Origin: an uncultured Bacteroides sp.
GTDB taxonomy: Bacteria > Bacteroidota > Bacteroidia > Bacteroidales > Bacteroidaceae
DNA length: 49,036 bases
Assembly: GCF_937912035.1 (NCBI RefSeq)
Contig: NZ_CALDPF010000020.1
Span: 1 to 49,036, forward strand
Direction of reading: 5' to 3'
Below are positions 6,470-15,381 of this stretch, piece after piece (position 1 is the first letter of the stretch; each line of letters starts with the position of its first letter). Below the pieces are notes generated by a model, which saw only the letters and a list, made by a program, of their open reading frames with translations, made no database searches and had not been told where the DNA came from. The position numbers and the translations under genes were made by a program.

Positions 6470-8566
6470 ATGGAAGAAACAACAATTCGCCAATGGTATG
6501 ACATTTTTAAGGATAACAATGAGTTAGTAGAAATTCGTATAATGAATCCTTCCGACAAGAGAGTATATAGTGGTTACTTTACAGATATAGAAACGCTGCT
6601 AAATGAAGTGAAGAAATTCGACCATTGTAATATATATTTTACTCTAAATGTTATTGATGATGCTTGCTATTCACGAGAGCAACACAATAAGATTGTATTG
6701 AAACCTAAATCCACCACATCAGATACAGAAATAATTGCGAGAAAATGGTGTTTGATAGATATAGACATTGATAAACCATCTGATACGAATAGCACTGATG
6801 GGGAAAAAGAATTAGCTAAAGAAGTTGTTAATAATATATACAAGTTCTTGCGTGATGAGGGATTTGAGCAGCCTGTTGTTTGTGATAGTGCTAATGGTTA
6901 TCATTTATTATTAAAACAAGCAATGCTATCTAACCTTGAGAATACTGACATAATGAAAAAGTTTCTACAAGTATTGGATATGTATTTTAGCACTGATAAA
7001 ATCAAAATTGACTGCTCTACGTTCAATCCAAGTAGGATATGCAAGCTTTATGGAACATATAGTAGAAAGGGAGCTAACACTACTGAAAGACCGCAAAGAT
7101 GTAGCTCTATATTGAAAGTTCCAAGCGATGTAAAAGCTACACCTAACGAATATTTTTATAAGGTAGCATCTTACTTGCCACAACCAATTATTAAGGATAG
7201 GAGTAATAATTATGGAGCATCTACCTTTGATTTGGATGAGTTTTTTAATATTCACAATATAGCTATAAGTAATAAAATTGAAACTAACAATTACACGAAA
7301 TATGTATTAGCTCAATGCCCATTTAATTCATCTCATTCAGCCCCAGATTCAGCAGTTTTTAGGATGAAAGATGGAAGTTATGGTTTTAAATGCCTTCATA
7401 ACTCGTGTTCTCAGTTTACTTTTAAGGATTTTAGATTGCATTATGAGCCTGACGCTTATTCAAAAAAAGAGTATGGCGAATATCAATTCAAGCAAAGATA
7501 CTATAATGGTAATGCAAAACCAGCTTTTGTTCCACAGAACGAAGATGATACTAAAGGTAAGAAATGGCTGAAAATGAGTGACATACGCTATATTGATATT
7601 AGTAAGTTAATTGCTTTGCCAACAGGATATGTGGAATTTGATAAAAAGGTAATGGGTTTACTATTAGGTGAGGTCACAGTGCTTTCAGGATTAAGTGGAG
7701 CGGGTAAGTCATCATGGTTAGATTGTGTTATGTTGAATATCGTGCAAAGAGGATATAAATGTGCATGTTGGTCAGGCGAATTACAAGATTTCAGATTTCA
7801 GAGTTGGATTAATCAGATTGCAGCAGGTAAGAATTACGTGAAGAAAAAAGAGGGATATGATAATTTTTATTATGCTCCTAAAAATGTTTGCGATAAAATA
7901 AACTCATGGTTAGATGATAAGATATTCTTGTACAATAATGAGTATGGAAATAAATTTGCACAGATTTTTGATGATGTAAAAAAATGCGTGGAAGAGAATG
8001 GTGTTCAGTTAGTTATATTGGATAACCTAATGGCTCTGAATCTTGATACATATGATGGAGATAAGTATTCTCAACAGACAAAGTTTATATACGATTTAAA
8101 GGATTACGCTAAGAAGTCAAATATTCACATACTCTTAGTATGCCATCCAAGAAAAGAAAACGCTAATACTTTATTGAGAAAAGAATCAATAAGCGGTACA
8201 GCCGATTTAACAAACATGTGTGATAACTTAATCATTCTTCATCGTGTAGGTAATGACTTTCAGAAACGTGCAACTGAGTTTTGGGGTGCGGAAAAGGTCG
8301 CAGAATACATGAAATATTCAACTGTTATTGAATTGTGTAAGAATCGTTCTTTTGGTATTGTAGACCAAGTTTTTGGAATGTATTATGAGATGGAGAGTAG
8401 GCGATTAAAGAACACTATGGATGAACATATAGTTTATTCATGGCAAGAACAAGGCGTTCAACAGAAACTTGATATGCAACAAGATGATAGTTATTATCAT
8501 TACAACGATAGAGAAGTTGATTTTGATGATATTATGAACGAAGAAGTTGGTGAAATTCCATTTTAA
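6470..8566 (+). CDS. primase-helicase fusion (AEP-like primase, zinc finger, RecA-fold helicase)
   Basis: The product is 698 aa. The N-terminal third resembles an archaeo-eukaryotic-type primase, with LIDIDID as the acidic metal site, SANGYHLLLK, and FNPSRICKLYGTYSRKG. A zinc-finger-like block follows (CPFNSSHSA then CLHNSC, about residues 284-312). The C-terminal half is a RecA/DnaB-like ATPase with Walker A GLSGAGKSS near residue 408, Walker B LVILDNLMAL, and a CHPRK sensor-like motif. The protein ends EEVGEIPF, very like an SSB acidic tip. It would prime and unwind DNA during replication of the left-module phage. Confidence 0.82.
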   Translation: MEETTIRQWYDIFKDNNELVEIRIMNPSDKRVYSGYFTDIETLLNEVKKFDHCNIYFTLNVIDDACYSREQHNKIVLKPKSTTSDTEIIARKWCLIDIDIDKPSDTNSTDGEKELAKEVVNNIYKFLRDEGFEQPVVCDSANGYHLLLKQAMLSNLENTDIMKKFLQVLDMYFSTDKIKIDCSTFNPSRICKLYGTYSRKGANTTERPQRCSSILKVPSDVKATPNEYFYKVASYLPQPIIKDRSNNYGASTFDLDEFFNIHNIAISNKIETNNYTKYVLAQCPFNSSHSAPDSAVFRMKDGSYGFKCLHNSCSQFTFKDFRLHYEPDAYSKKEYGEYQFKQRYYNGNAKPAFVPQNEDDTKGKKWLKMSDIRYIDISKLIALPTGYVEFDKKVMGLLLGEVTVLSGLSGAGKSSWLDCVMLNIVQRGYKCACWSGELQDFRFQSWINQIAAGKNYVKKKEGYDNFYYAPKNVCDKINSWLDDKIFLYNNEYGNKFAQIFDDVKKCVEENGVQLVILDNLMALNLDTYDGDKYSQQTKFIYDLKDYAKKSNIHILLVCHPRKENANTLLRKESISGTADLTNMCDNLIILHRVGNDFQKRATEFWGAEKVAEYMKYSTVIELCKNRSFGIVDQVFGMYYEMESRRLKNTMDEHIVYSWQEQGVQQKLDMQQDDSYYHYNDREVDFDDIMNEEVGEIPF

Positions 8567-8586
8567 TTAAAAAAAGTGTTGATAAA

Positions 8587-8618
8587 TTTGGTGGTTTGAA
8601 AAATAATCACTATCTTTA
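8587..8618 (+). promoter_or_regulatory. candidate Bacteroidetes-type promoter
   Basis: TTTG at 8587-8590, 20 bases, then TATCTTTA at 8611-8618, one mismatch from the TAnnTTTG consensus. It precedes the DnaA-domain-like gene at 8665 in a 98-base gap. Confidence 0.45.
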
Positions 8619-8664
8619 TCTCACTTTAAAAAACAAATATAACGTACATTGAAAAACAAATGAT

Positions 8665-8934
8665 ATGAGTAAAATAAGAGATGAATACGAAAGAAAGAAA
8701 ATCAAGGAAGATTATGAGTACCTAATAAAAAAATATGGTATAAGAGATGAAATCTTAAAATGTGATTGTAGAAGTGATGAATATTTTCGTTATAGAGTGT
8801 TTATAGCTTGCGCATTGCGAGATAAAGGATATAGCTATAAGCATGTAGGAGAGGTGTTAGATAGGTCACGCTCAGTTATTTATCACTATGAAAAAGTAAA
8901 TAAAATATTTCAATATTATAAAAAAGAACAATAA
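8665..8934 (+). CDS. DnaA domain IV-like DNA-binding protein
   Basis: This is an 89-aa, mostly helical basic protein. The segment FIACALRDKGYSYKHVGEVL followed by DRSRSVIYHYEKV has the helix-loop-helix layout of the C-terminal DNA-binding domain of DnaA: an arginine-rich turn, then a helix beginning T/S-V-I-x-H. Such stand-alone domains occur in phage replication regions and may bind DnaA boxes or the phage origin. It has a possible promoter of its own and is followed by the DUF4494 gene after 14 bases. Confidence 0.6.
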   Translation: MSKIRDEYERKKIKEDYEYLIKKYGIRDEILKCDCRSDEYFRYRVFIACALRDKGYSYKHVGEVLDRSRSVIYHYEKVNKIFQYYKKEQ

Positions 8935-8948
8935 AAAACTTAGAAATT

Positions 8949-9377
8949 ATGAATGTAAATTTATTCTCCGTTAGAATTAGTTACCTCAAAGAAATTGATG
9001 GTAAACAAAAGAAAGTAACTGAAAACTATTTAGTAAATGGTTGGACTTTTGGCGAAGTAGAGGTTAGAATACAGAATCTTTTAAAGGAAGAGTGTTTAGA
9101 ATTTTTAACTATTGAGGATATATCTCGTGTTAAATATGAAGAATATATTCCTAACGATTTGCTTGAAGAGCCTAAATATTATACAATAAAGAATGTATAT
9201 TCTTACATTGATGAAAGGGGTAAGGTAAAGAAAGAAAAACACTATTATGTTGTAGCGAGCGATAGTACAGAAAATGCTACTAATTTGTTCAAAGCATACA
9301 TGAGTGGCGTTAATTATGATTTAGATATCAGCGGTGTAATTGAAACTAATTATTTGGATATATTTATGGAAAGTTAA
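8949..9377 (+). CDS. DUF4494-like protein
   Basis: The 142-aa product follows the pattern of DUF4494, a Bacteroidetes family of unknown function. It has two related halves. The first begins with KEIDGKQKKVTENYLVNGWTF and continues through FGEVEVRIQNLLKEE. The second repeats the theme with YSYIDERGKVKKEKHYYVV and ends SGVIETNYLDIF. It is soluble, with no catalytic motif visible. It is the last + strand gene before the convergent terminator and is probably cotranscribed with the gene at 8665. Confidence 0.7.
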   Translation: MNVNLFSVRISYLKEIDGKQKKVTENYLVNGWTFGEVEVRIQNLLKEECLEFLTIEDISRVKYEEYIPNDLLEEPKYYTIKNVYSYIDERGKVKKEKHYYVVASDSTENATNLFKAYMSGVNYDLDISGVIETNYLDIFMES

Positions 9378-9479
9378 TTTACAAGCAGAGGTGTATGTTT
9401 TAGCCATTTAATTTTATAAATGATAGAAGTTATAACATTGACATACAACTTGGCTAAAATGTATATTCCTATCTGTAAA
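9378..9479 (+). repeat. long imperfect inverted repeat at the convergence point
   Basis: TTTACA...AGAGG...GTTTTAGCCA on the left arm faces TGGCTAAAA...CCT...CTGTAAA on the right arm, forming an imperfect hairpin of about 100 bases with TTAGCCA/TGGCTAA at its core. It starts right after the DUF4494 stop and carries no open frame. It could be the 3' end of that transcript, a small RNA or an att-like relic. Confidence 0.45.
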
Positions 9480-9516
9480 TATTAGATGTTTGCAGACTAA
9501 ATTAAATATATAAACG

Positions 9517-9550
9517 AAAAAGGAGAATAACAAATGTTACTCTCCTTTTT
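9517..9550. terminator. bidirectional terminator between converging operons
   Basis: A 15-base stem with one mismatch (AAAAAGGAGAATAAC paired with GTTACTCTCCTTTTT) closes on AAAT. A-rich and T-rich flanks suit termination in both directions. It separates the + strand left module from the leftward genes ending at 9552. Confidence 0.85.
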
Positions 9551-9551
9551 A

Positions 9552-10163
9552 TTAATATACATATCTATCTTTTTCCTCATCCCATACCATTTTACCTCCA
9601 CAACATGTAGTTGTAAAACTTAAACCAAATGGAATGTCTATTTCTTTATTGCAAAATGGGCATACACCATTAAAAGGTTTTGGATATACTTGAATAAAAT
9701 GCCTTGCAAACTCAGCATCTCCCTCATTGGATGGCGCAAAGTTTTTCATGTAGTTATCTACTAACTTTATCAATTCTATATTATTGTTACCATTATCCGC
9801 TTTAGTACCATTAACGATAAGTTTTCCTAATATGTTTTTTAGTTGCTTAGGACTTAATGATATATCATCAATGTTTAACGCATTTTCAGTAACTTGTCTT
9901 TCGTACTCTTGCCTTAATAAATCTACAAGTGCAATAACATTTTGCTGTTCAAGTAGTATTTTACATTCCTTCTTGCATTTTTCCTCAAATGATTCTACAT
10001 TATCACCCTTTAATTTAGTGTATTCTTTTTCTTTAATAGTAATCTTATATGCTTCATATTTATCAAGACCGATAGCTACCAAAGTTGCAAAAGAAAATTG
10101 TAGAGGGGTAAAACTCATACCCCTCATATTTAACCTATGTTTAGTATCTGTATAACTTATCAT
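9552..10163 (-). CDS. zinc-ribbon protein of unknown function, 203 aa
   Basis: The N-terminal stretch (FTPLQFSFATLVAIGLDKYEAYKI) resembles the first helix-turn-helix of small terminase-type proteins, where a phrase like NATQAYKRAGY is usual. This is only a resemblance. The middle is a charged coil. The C-terminal 40 residues contain CPFCNKEI and TTTCCGGKM, a CxxC...CC zinc ribbon. It is the last leftward gene, in the position where lysis genes stand in the related right-hand cassette. The function is not known. Confidence 0.6.
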   Translation of the reverse strand: MISYTDTKHRLNMRGMSFTPLQFSFATLVAIGLDKYEAYKITIKEKEYTKLKGDNVESFEEKCKKECKILLEQQNVIALVDLLRQEYERQVTENALNIDDISLSPKQLKNILGKLIVNGTKADNGNNNIELIKLVDNYMKNFAPSNEGDAEFARHFIQVYPKPFNGVCPFCNKEIDIPFGLSFTTTCCGGKMVWDEEKDRYVY

Positions 10164-10184
10164 AATACAAAACTTATGATATTT

Positions 10185-10601
10185 TTAACATAAAACCTCT
10201 GATAGCATCACGATAGTAGGAACGTCAAAATCATTACTTGCCCAAAATTTCTTAAATGCTTCCTTAGATAGTTTTTTTGTTAATTCAACCTCCTCTTGTA
10301 CAAGATTAGCAATTGAATCTTCAATAGACTTATTGTATTTAAATAGATAAGCGTTTATTTCAATCTTTTCCTCATCACTTAGCTCTTCCCATTTTGGAAC
10401 TTTAGCCATAAACTCATCATGATGTTCACCCTTTAATTTTTCCCTTGCTATATCGATAGCTTCACTTATTTCTTCGGAGATAGGTTTAAGTTCCATTATT
10501 ATGTCAATAACAACAAACTTATCATTTTCCTCCATTTTTGTGACTTTAGTGCTACTATTGTTCAGCACTTTGTACGCTTCTGCTAATTTAAATTTCTTCA
10601 T
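10185..10601 (-). CDS. helical coiled-coil protein, 138 aa, tail-cassette partner
   Basis: The product is mostly charged and helical, with no membrane segment. Its layout matches the 144-aa protein at 45633-46067: a short N-terminal KxxEAYKVLN-type start, a helix containing ARE/ARK, a long acidic middle, a VEL-type coil and a C-terminal helix. Residue identity between the two is low. Both follow the retropepsin, so the pair is probably positional homologues in the tail/lysis junction. The family is not recognised. Confidence 0.6.
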   Translation of the reverse strand: MKKFKLAEAYKVLNNSSTKVTKMEENDKFVVIDIIMELKPISEEISEAIDIAREKLKGEHHDEFMAKVPKWEELSDEEKIEINAYLFKYNKSIEDSIANLVQEEVELTKKLSKEAFKKFWASNDFDVPTIVMLSEVLC

Positions 10602-10615
10602 TTTCTCTTTAATTT

Positions 10616-10667
10616 ATTATAGGTTATTAAGCTTATAAAGTAGCATTATAGGTTATTAAGCTTATAA
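10616..10667. repeat. two 23-bp direct repeats
   Basis: A 23-base unit containing GGTTATTAAGCTTATAA occurs at 10616-10638 and again exactly at 10645-10667, a 29-base period. The unit includes the palindrome TTAAGCTTA. It lies in the 118-base gap between the retropepsin stop and the 138-aa gene, where it would be in that gene's 5' leader. It may be an operator or a recombination relic. The equivalent gap in the right-hand cassette is only 11 bases and has no such repeat. Confidence 0.75.
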
Positions 10668-10719
10668 TACTACCCTACTTTAATAAGTAAATATAGTAAA
10701 AAAAATTCACATATCCAAA

Positions 10720-11109
10720 TTATTCAAAGATAATTTCATTATCATTTGCATCTATTTGTATGCCATTCATTCTCATTTGCGGTAATGAGATAATACCTAA
10801 TATTTCTATGCCAGTTTCTCTTTTAATGGAATTTATTATATTATCAATGTCCGCTAATATGAATTGTGGAAAAGGTTTACCATTGATTATAGGAAACGTG
10901 TCACAAACATAGCAAGTACCTATGTCACCCCCAGCTCCTATTATAGTTCCATTGTAAATTCTGCTCCTTTTAAGGTCGAATTTTTTACGATGACTTTCAG
11001 ATATGAGGGCTATTGAAGCCCCCGTATCTATTAGAAAGTTTGCTGACTTGCCATTTACTAATCCTTCGATGATAAGTCTTTTTTCTGATTTGCTTTTTAC
11101 TCTTTTCAT
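10720..11109 (-). CDS. retropepsin-like aspartic protease (tail cassette copy 1)
   Basis: The 129-aa protein has the marks of a single-domain, dimer-forming retropepsin. The catalytic loop is FLIDTGASIALIS with Asp28-Thr29-Gly30. A glycine-rich region, GAGGDIGT, suits the flap. Near the C terminus, EILGIISLPQM matches the hydrophobic-hydrophobic-Gly motif that follows the flap in retroviral proteases. The start codon overlaps the stop of the upstream fibre-linked gene by one base (TAATG), so the two are translated together. A second copy at 46079-46468 is about four-fifths identical by eye. The likely substrate is a tail or fibre protein. Confidence 0.8.
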   Translation of the reverse strand: MKRVKSKSEKRLIIEGLVNGKSANFLIDTGASIALISESHRKKFDLKRSRIYNGTIIGAGGDIGTCYVCDTFPIINGKPFPQFILADIDNIINSIKRETGIEILGIISLPQMRMNGIQIDANDNEIIFE

Positions 11110-12377
11110 TATGTACCTCTTGTTATATGAATATTCATACTATAGCTCATAGGATTTGAACTCCATGTATTACCGCCATCCGTAGAATAGAAAAACATTA
11201 CATATATTATTTTACCATAGGCTTTTATAAGATTTGCAAAATTTAAACCTACAGTTTGAACACCAGAACCACTATTAATTAAAGCATATCCATTAGCCAT
11301 ATTCTGCCTTGTAGTAGGGTCTATTGGTGTTCCAACTTCTTGATTGTTGTTATTATACCCTTCTCCTACAGTTTGAACTTTAAACATAATAGTCCTACTA
11401 CCAGAAGGTATATTATTCATATTAAATCCAGGACCAATTACATATACTGGAACTCCATTTTTTTGTATATCAAATTTGATATATAAATTTGCACTTCCAT
11501 TCATAGACACTGGATTTGAAGATGCAGTACTTGCTGCTCTCCAAGGAGAAGTGCTTTCAATAGGTGAATATGCAGAATAACCATTAGAAACACTTCTATT
11601 AAATAATGTAAAGAATGATATTTTTCTATAATAACCAGTCATCTCTCTTGGTGGCATTATAGCTGATTGTGGTTGATATTGTCCACTTTCATATTTTTGT
11701 ATCCCCATCAGTATCTCAAATGTTTTATTCTCGAATTTAGATACATCAACATCTATATATAGTTCACTTCCTGCTGTTTTTAATGGGGTTTCACTTTTAT
11801 ATTTATAATTCCAATTTTCATGCCCGTAAACAGGAATTTGGGAATTATATTCATATAATTCAGCAACAAAAAAATAATTATTATCTAACTTTTGAAAGAA
11901 TTCTCCTAATGAAGAAAAATAATTATTAATATTATATTTATACATAACTAATCTTATTGAACTACTATCAAAAAGATTTACTGATGAAGTATAATTTTGC
12001 ACATCCATTCTGAATGGTATTTCTGCTGCTGGAGTATATTCTTTTAAATCTCCCAATCTTCGAGGGTCACCATCATTAATATATTGATATACCCAATTTG
12101 GATAAGCAGCAGCTCCCATTGAATGATTAATATACACCTTGTTAAGATTCAGTCCATCACTTGCTTGAGCTATTGGGTATTTCATTCCCCATATCTGACC
12201 AACAGGTGAAGGATCTGTGCTTAAATCTAAAAATTTTGCACTATTAGAATAGGGCTTATATTTATTCCATTTATTTATTACTACATCATTTTTAAAGTAT
12301 GTCAATGGTTCATTAATATTGACACTATTACCATAAGCATTTATATTTTTACCAATATCTTCTACTTTAACTGCCAT
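11109..12377 (-). CDS. tail-fibre-linked protein of unknown function (copy 1), 422 aa
   Basis: I do not recognise a family. The protein is rich in Asn, Tyr, Ser and Gly, as phage structural proteins often are, with no membrane segment. Compared with the copy at 46468-47742, the first 60 or so residues diverge. The remainder is strongly conserved, including LNKVYINHSMGAAAYPNWVY, SGSGVQTVGLNFANLIKAYG and the terminal NPMSYSMNIHITRGT. It overlaps the S74 fibre end by 11 bases and the retropepsin start by one. It may be a fibre partner, receptor-binding or head-binding protein. Confidence 0.75.
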   Translation of the reverse strand: MAVKVEDIGKNINAYGNSVNINEPLTYFKNDVVINKWNKYKPYSNSAKFLDLSTDPSPVGQIWGMKYPIAQASDGLNLNKVYINHSMGAAAYPNWVYQYINDGDPRRLGDLKEYTPAAEIPFRMDVQNYTSSVNLFDSSSIRLVMYKYNINNYFSSLGEFFQKLDNNYFFVAELYEYNSQIPVYGHENWNYKYKSETPLKTAGSELYIDVDVSKFENKTFEILMGIQKYESGQYQPQSAIMPPREMTGYYRKISFFTLFNRSVSNGYSAYSPIESTSPWRAASTASSNPVSMNGSANLYIKFDIQKNGVPVYVIGPGFNMNNIPSGSRTIMFKVQTVGEGYNNNNQEVGTPIDPTTRQNMANGYALINSGSGVQTVGLNFANLIKAYGKIIYVMFFYSTDGGNTWSSNPMSYSMNIHITRGT

Positions 12378-15300
12378 ATTTTTTTAACTCCTCTTTAAGT
12401 TCATTAATCTCATTTCTTAACTCTATTATCTGTGCTTCAAGTATAGCCGTCATCTGTGAGTAATTAAGGCTAAGATATTCACCTTCTTTTACCAATTCTG
12501 GATATATTTCTTGTACATCTTGAGCAATGAAACCTATTTCCTTCTTACCATCTTTAACGTAACTACAAGGAGTTATATATCCTCTATTATTTAATGGTTG
12601 TATATCTGTCTTTAATCTTCTGTCAGAATACATAGTAACACCACCAGTCGTTAAGATATTACCGGTAACAGTCATATCTCCATCAACATTACCTGTGCCA
12701 TTAAATGACTGCCCCCAAATTGTTCTTGCAGTTTGTAGCTTTGTAGCAGATGCAGCATTACCTGTACAACTTGCAGATGAACCTGTAACACTAATTCCCC
12801 ATGTTCCACTTGCTCCTGTACCGGTTTTAGTAGGTGCATCAGTTATTCCATAACCACTTATAGTTGTAGGCTTACTTGTTATCTCACTAAAAGCATAAGA
12901 AGGCTTAGTAGCAGCTTTTGCCCATGCATAAACATCTGAAGCAGGTTGAGCTTCTCCACTACAAGCAACTCTTTTCCAAGATTGCCAAGTTCCATTATTT
13001 TTACCTCTAATAAATAAATTACCATTGCGATAATCTTGAGCTATTTGGGCAATCCAAGAAGCATTATATGCTTGACTATAAAGTGCGCCATCATTTGTAG
13101 AAGCTCCTAAAGTAGTAGCAGGTCCGTTTGATGTATAATAACCAATAATATTATATGTAACATCGTTAGCATTTACAGCAGAATTACTACTACTTGTAAG
13201 AGCGGCATTGCCAGATAAATGAGTACCATGAGATGCTGCTGCTGCTCCTACTTCTGAGTATGTGTAAGTTGGTTTACTTGCTGCTAAAGCCCAATCACTG
13301 ATGCCTAAGGTACTTCTTATATTGGCCTTAGTAAAGCTAGCGGAATTATAAGGTGTATAGCCTAGAGCATTTGTAACCATTGTTGAAGTAATTCCTGTTA
13401 TATATCCAGCTCCATTTAATAATTGTTTATTATCAGTTAGATTCCCAGAATGCCAAATATCATACCATGCGCCCCAAGCAGTAGAATTGTTACCCCTATA
13501 CTGTAATTTAGTTGTAGTACCACCATAACTTCTTAATTGAATACCGTAATATCCTTTGAAACTTATTCCTGCCCAATATCCTAACGCAGAATCTGAAGAC
13601 AGATTACTTATACCTTGTAGACCATTCGCTGAATCCCAAGCTGTTACATTGTTATTAAAATAAATTCCTGCATTGTTATTCATTGTTCCACCACTCAACG
13701 GTAAATAATTACTAAGGCTACTAGTAAGAGCAGCATCTGTAATTCCATATCCAGCTAGAGTTGTAGGTTTGCTTGTTATCTCGCTAAATGAATAAGAAGG
13801 CTTATTTGCTGCTAAGGCCCAATCACTAATAGCTAAAGTTGATTTAATATTAGCTTTAGTAAAGTTTGCAGAGTTGTAAGGAGTATAACCTAATGCAGTT
13901 GTAACCAATGCAGATGTAATACCTGTTAAATATTGGCTATGAGTATGAGTAGTTATATTTCCTGTAAGCAATCCTTCAATTGCTGATTTAGTTAAAGTGT
14001 AATTATTTGCACCACTAGCAATACCATCTAATTTTTTCTTATCATCAGCACTCATTAAACCTGCTGCGTTTATTGTTGCAGCACTATAAGTAGTGTTATT
14101 ATCATTACCCCACACAGCTGTACCATCAGCACCCCATCGTAATATTTGTCCGCTTGATCCACCGCTAGGTATATGTTTATTTCCTGATGTAGTAGGGTGA
14201 GTATAAATAGTATTATTATCAGTCCATGGAACGTTTACTGATAATATTCCATTCTTATCCAAACCTACAGCATACTGTCTACCTGAAGTAGATCCCATAG
14301 ATGTAGCTTCAAGAGTAGATTTAGTTTCAGATTTAAGAGCACATTTAAGAGTACCTGAACTAGTGATAGCTCCACCAGTAAGACCTGCTCCTGTAGCTAC
14401 ACTAGTAACAGTACCAGTGTATTTCTCGGTATAACTTTGCAAAGCAGTAGCTCCATTTTTAGCTCCAGCTCTAATTGTAGCAAGGTCGCTAATAATATCT
14501 TGCTTGGTTGCAATCTGTGTTTCTATAGAAGCAATAATACTTTCAAGGTCTTCTGTATCTGTAATACCATCAAGGAATGCTACTATATCATTAAAAGACT
14601 TGATAGCTGTAGTGGTATCACCACTAACCAATGTATCGAAATCTTCTCTTAGTTTATTGATAGCAGATGAGATAGTTGAATCATTATAGTTACTCAACCC
14701 CTCTAATTTGGTTTTTAAAGCTGTTGTAAAGTCTTCAGTAGATAATTGTTTACCTGTAACCTTATCAACTTTACCTGCTAAAGAAGTATTAACAGATGCT
14801 GTAGTTGCGTAACCTGTAAGCGAAGGAATATCTTTTGCAAGAGCATAAATACTAAGATCAGGCGTATCTGTAATTTCTGTATAATTATAACTAGGCTTTA
14901 TAGCAGCTAATGCCCAATCAGCAATACCAAGTATAAATTTTATGTTGGCTTTGGTGAGATTATCAGAATTAAAAGGAGTATAACCAAGAGCAGATACAAC
15001 CATTTCAGATGTTATTTCTGTAATAGCACTACTACTTCCTGCAGACTTTAATATGCCATTGTCCCAATAAATAGTTGTTCCATCTATAGGTAAACTATCA
15101 AATATAGTAGGAATATCTACTTCCCCATCATTTCCAAACATGGTTATCCCACCTGTAGTGTATAGATTGGTATCAACCTTAATGTTTGTACCATCTATGG
15201 ATATTTTAGCTTTAATAGCTTGTAACCAAGTAACATCATCGCTACTAATAATGTCGAGAATGGATAAATTACCATGCGAATGAGTACCACCTGTAAATGA

Positions 15301-15381
15301 TGGTGTATTAAAAGAATATGATCTAACCTTTAACCGTTTGTTTCTGTAAGTATGTGGAATGCTCTGTGATATTATCTTCAT
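12367..15381 (-). CDS. tail fibre with C-terminal S74 chaperone domain (copy 1)
   Basis: The 1004-aa product is a long Gly/Thr/Ser-rich fibre shaft with internal repeats. A unit of about 32 residues (LGYTPYNSxxFTKANI followed by LxISDWALAAxKPSY) occurs three times, encoded at roughly 14906-15002, 13814-13908 and 13280-13380. A shorter KPSYAFSEITSKPTT block recurs. The C terminus is an intramolecular chaperone (peptidase S74) domain, with SDRRLKTDIQPL carrying the Ser/Lys self-cleavage site, then GFIAQDVQEIYPELV and a trimeric coiled coil. The domain trimerises the fibre and releases itself. The fibre binds the host surface. Confidence 0.9.
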   Translation of the reverse strand: MKIISQSIPHTYRNKRLKVRSYSFNTPSFTGGTHSHGNLSILDIISSDDVTWLQAIKAKISIDGTNIKVDTNLYTTGGITMFGNDGEVDIPTIFDSLPIDGTTIYWDNGILKSAGSSSAITEITSEMVVSALGYTPFNSDNLTKANIKFILGIADWALAAIKPSYNYTEITDTPDLSIYALAKDIPSLTGYATTASVNTSLAGKVDKVTGKQLSTEDFTTALKTKLEGLSNYNDSTISSAINKLREDFDTLVSGDTTTAIKSFNDIVAFLDGITDTEDLESIIASIETQIATKQDIISDLATIRAGAKNGATALQSYTEKYTGTVTSVATGAGLTGGAITSSGTLKCALKSETKSTLEATSMGSTSGRQYAVGLDKNGILSVNVPWTDNNTIYTHPTTSGNKHIPSGGSSGQILRWGADGTAVWGNDNNTTYSAATINAAGLMSADDKKKLDGIASGANNYTLTKSAIEGLLTGNITTHTHSQYLTGITSALVTTALGYTPYNSANFTKANIKSTLAISDWALAANKPSYSFSEITSKPTTLAGYGITDAALTSSLSNYLPLSGGTMNNNAGIYFNNNVTAWDSANGLQGISNLSSDSALGYWAGISFKGYYGIQLRSYGGTTTKLQYRGNNSTAWGAWYDIWHSGNLTDNKQLLNGAGYITGITSTMVTNALGYTPYNSASFTKANIRSTLGISDWALAASKPTYTYSEVGAAAASHGTHLSGNAALTSSSNSAVNANDVTYNIIGYYTSNGPATTLGASTNDGALYSQAYNASWIAQIAQDYRNGNLFIRGKNNGTWQSWKRVACSGEAQPASDVYAWAKAATKPSYAFSEITSKPTTISGYGITDAPTKTGTGASGTWGISVTGSSASCTGNAASATKLQTARTIWGQSFNGTGNVDGDMTVTGNILTTGGVTMYSDRRLKTDIQPLNNRGYITPCSYVKDGKKEIGFIAQDVQEIYPELVKEGEYLSLNYSQMTAILEAQIIELRNEINELKEELKKYGS

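Noticed and set aside
12880..15010. Repeats in the tail fibre gene looked at as a CRISPR-like array
   Set aside because: They are imperfect coding repeats in frame with a fibre shaft, with unequal spacing and no spacers of constant length.
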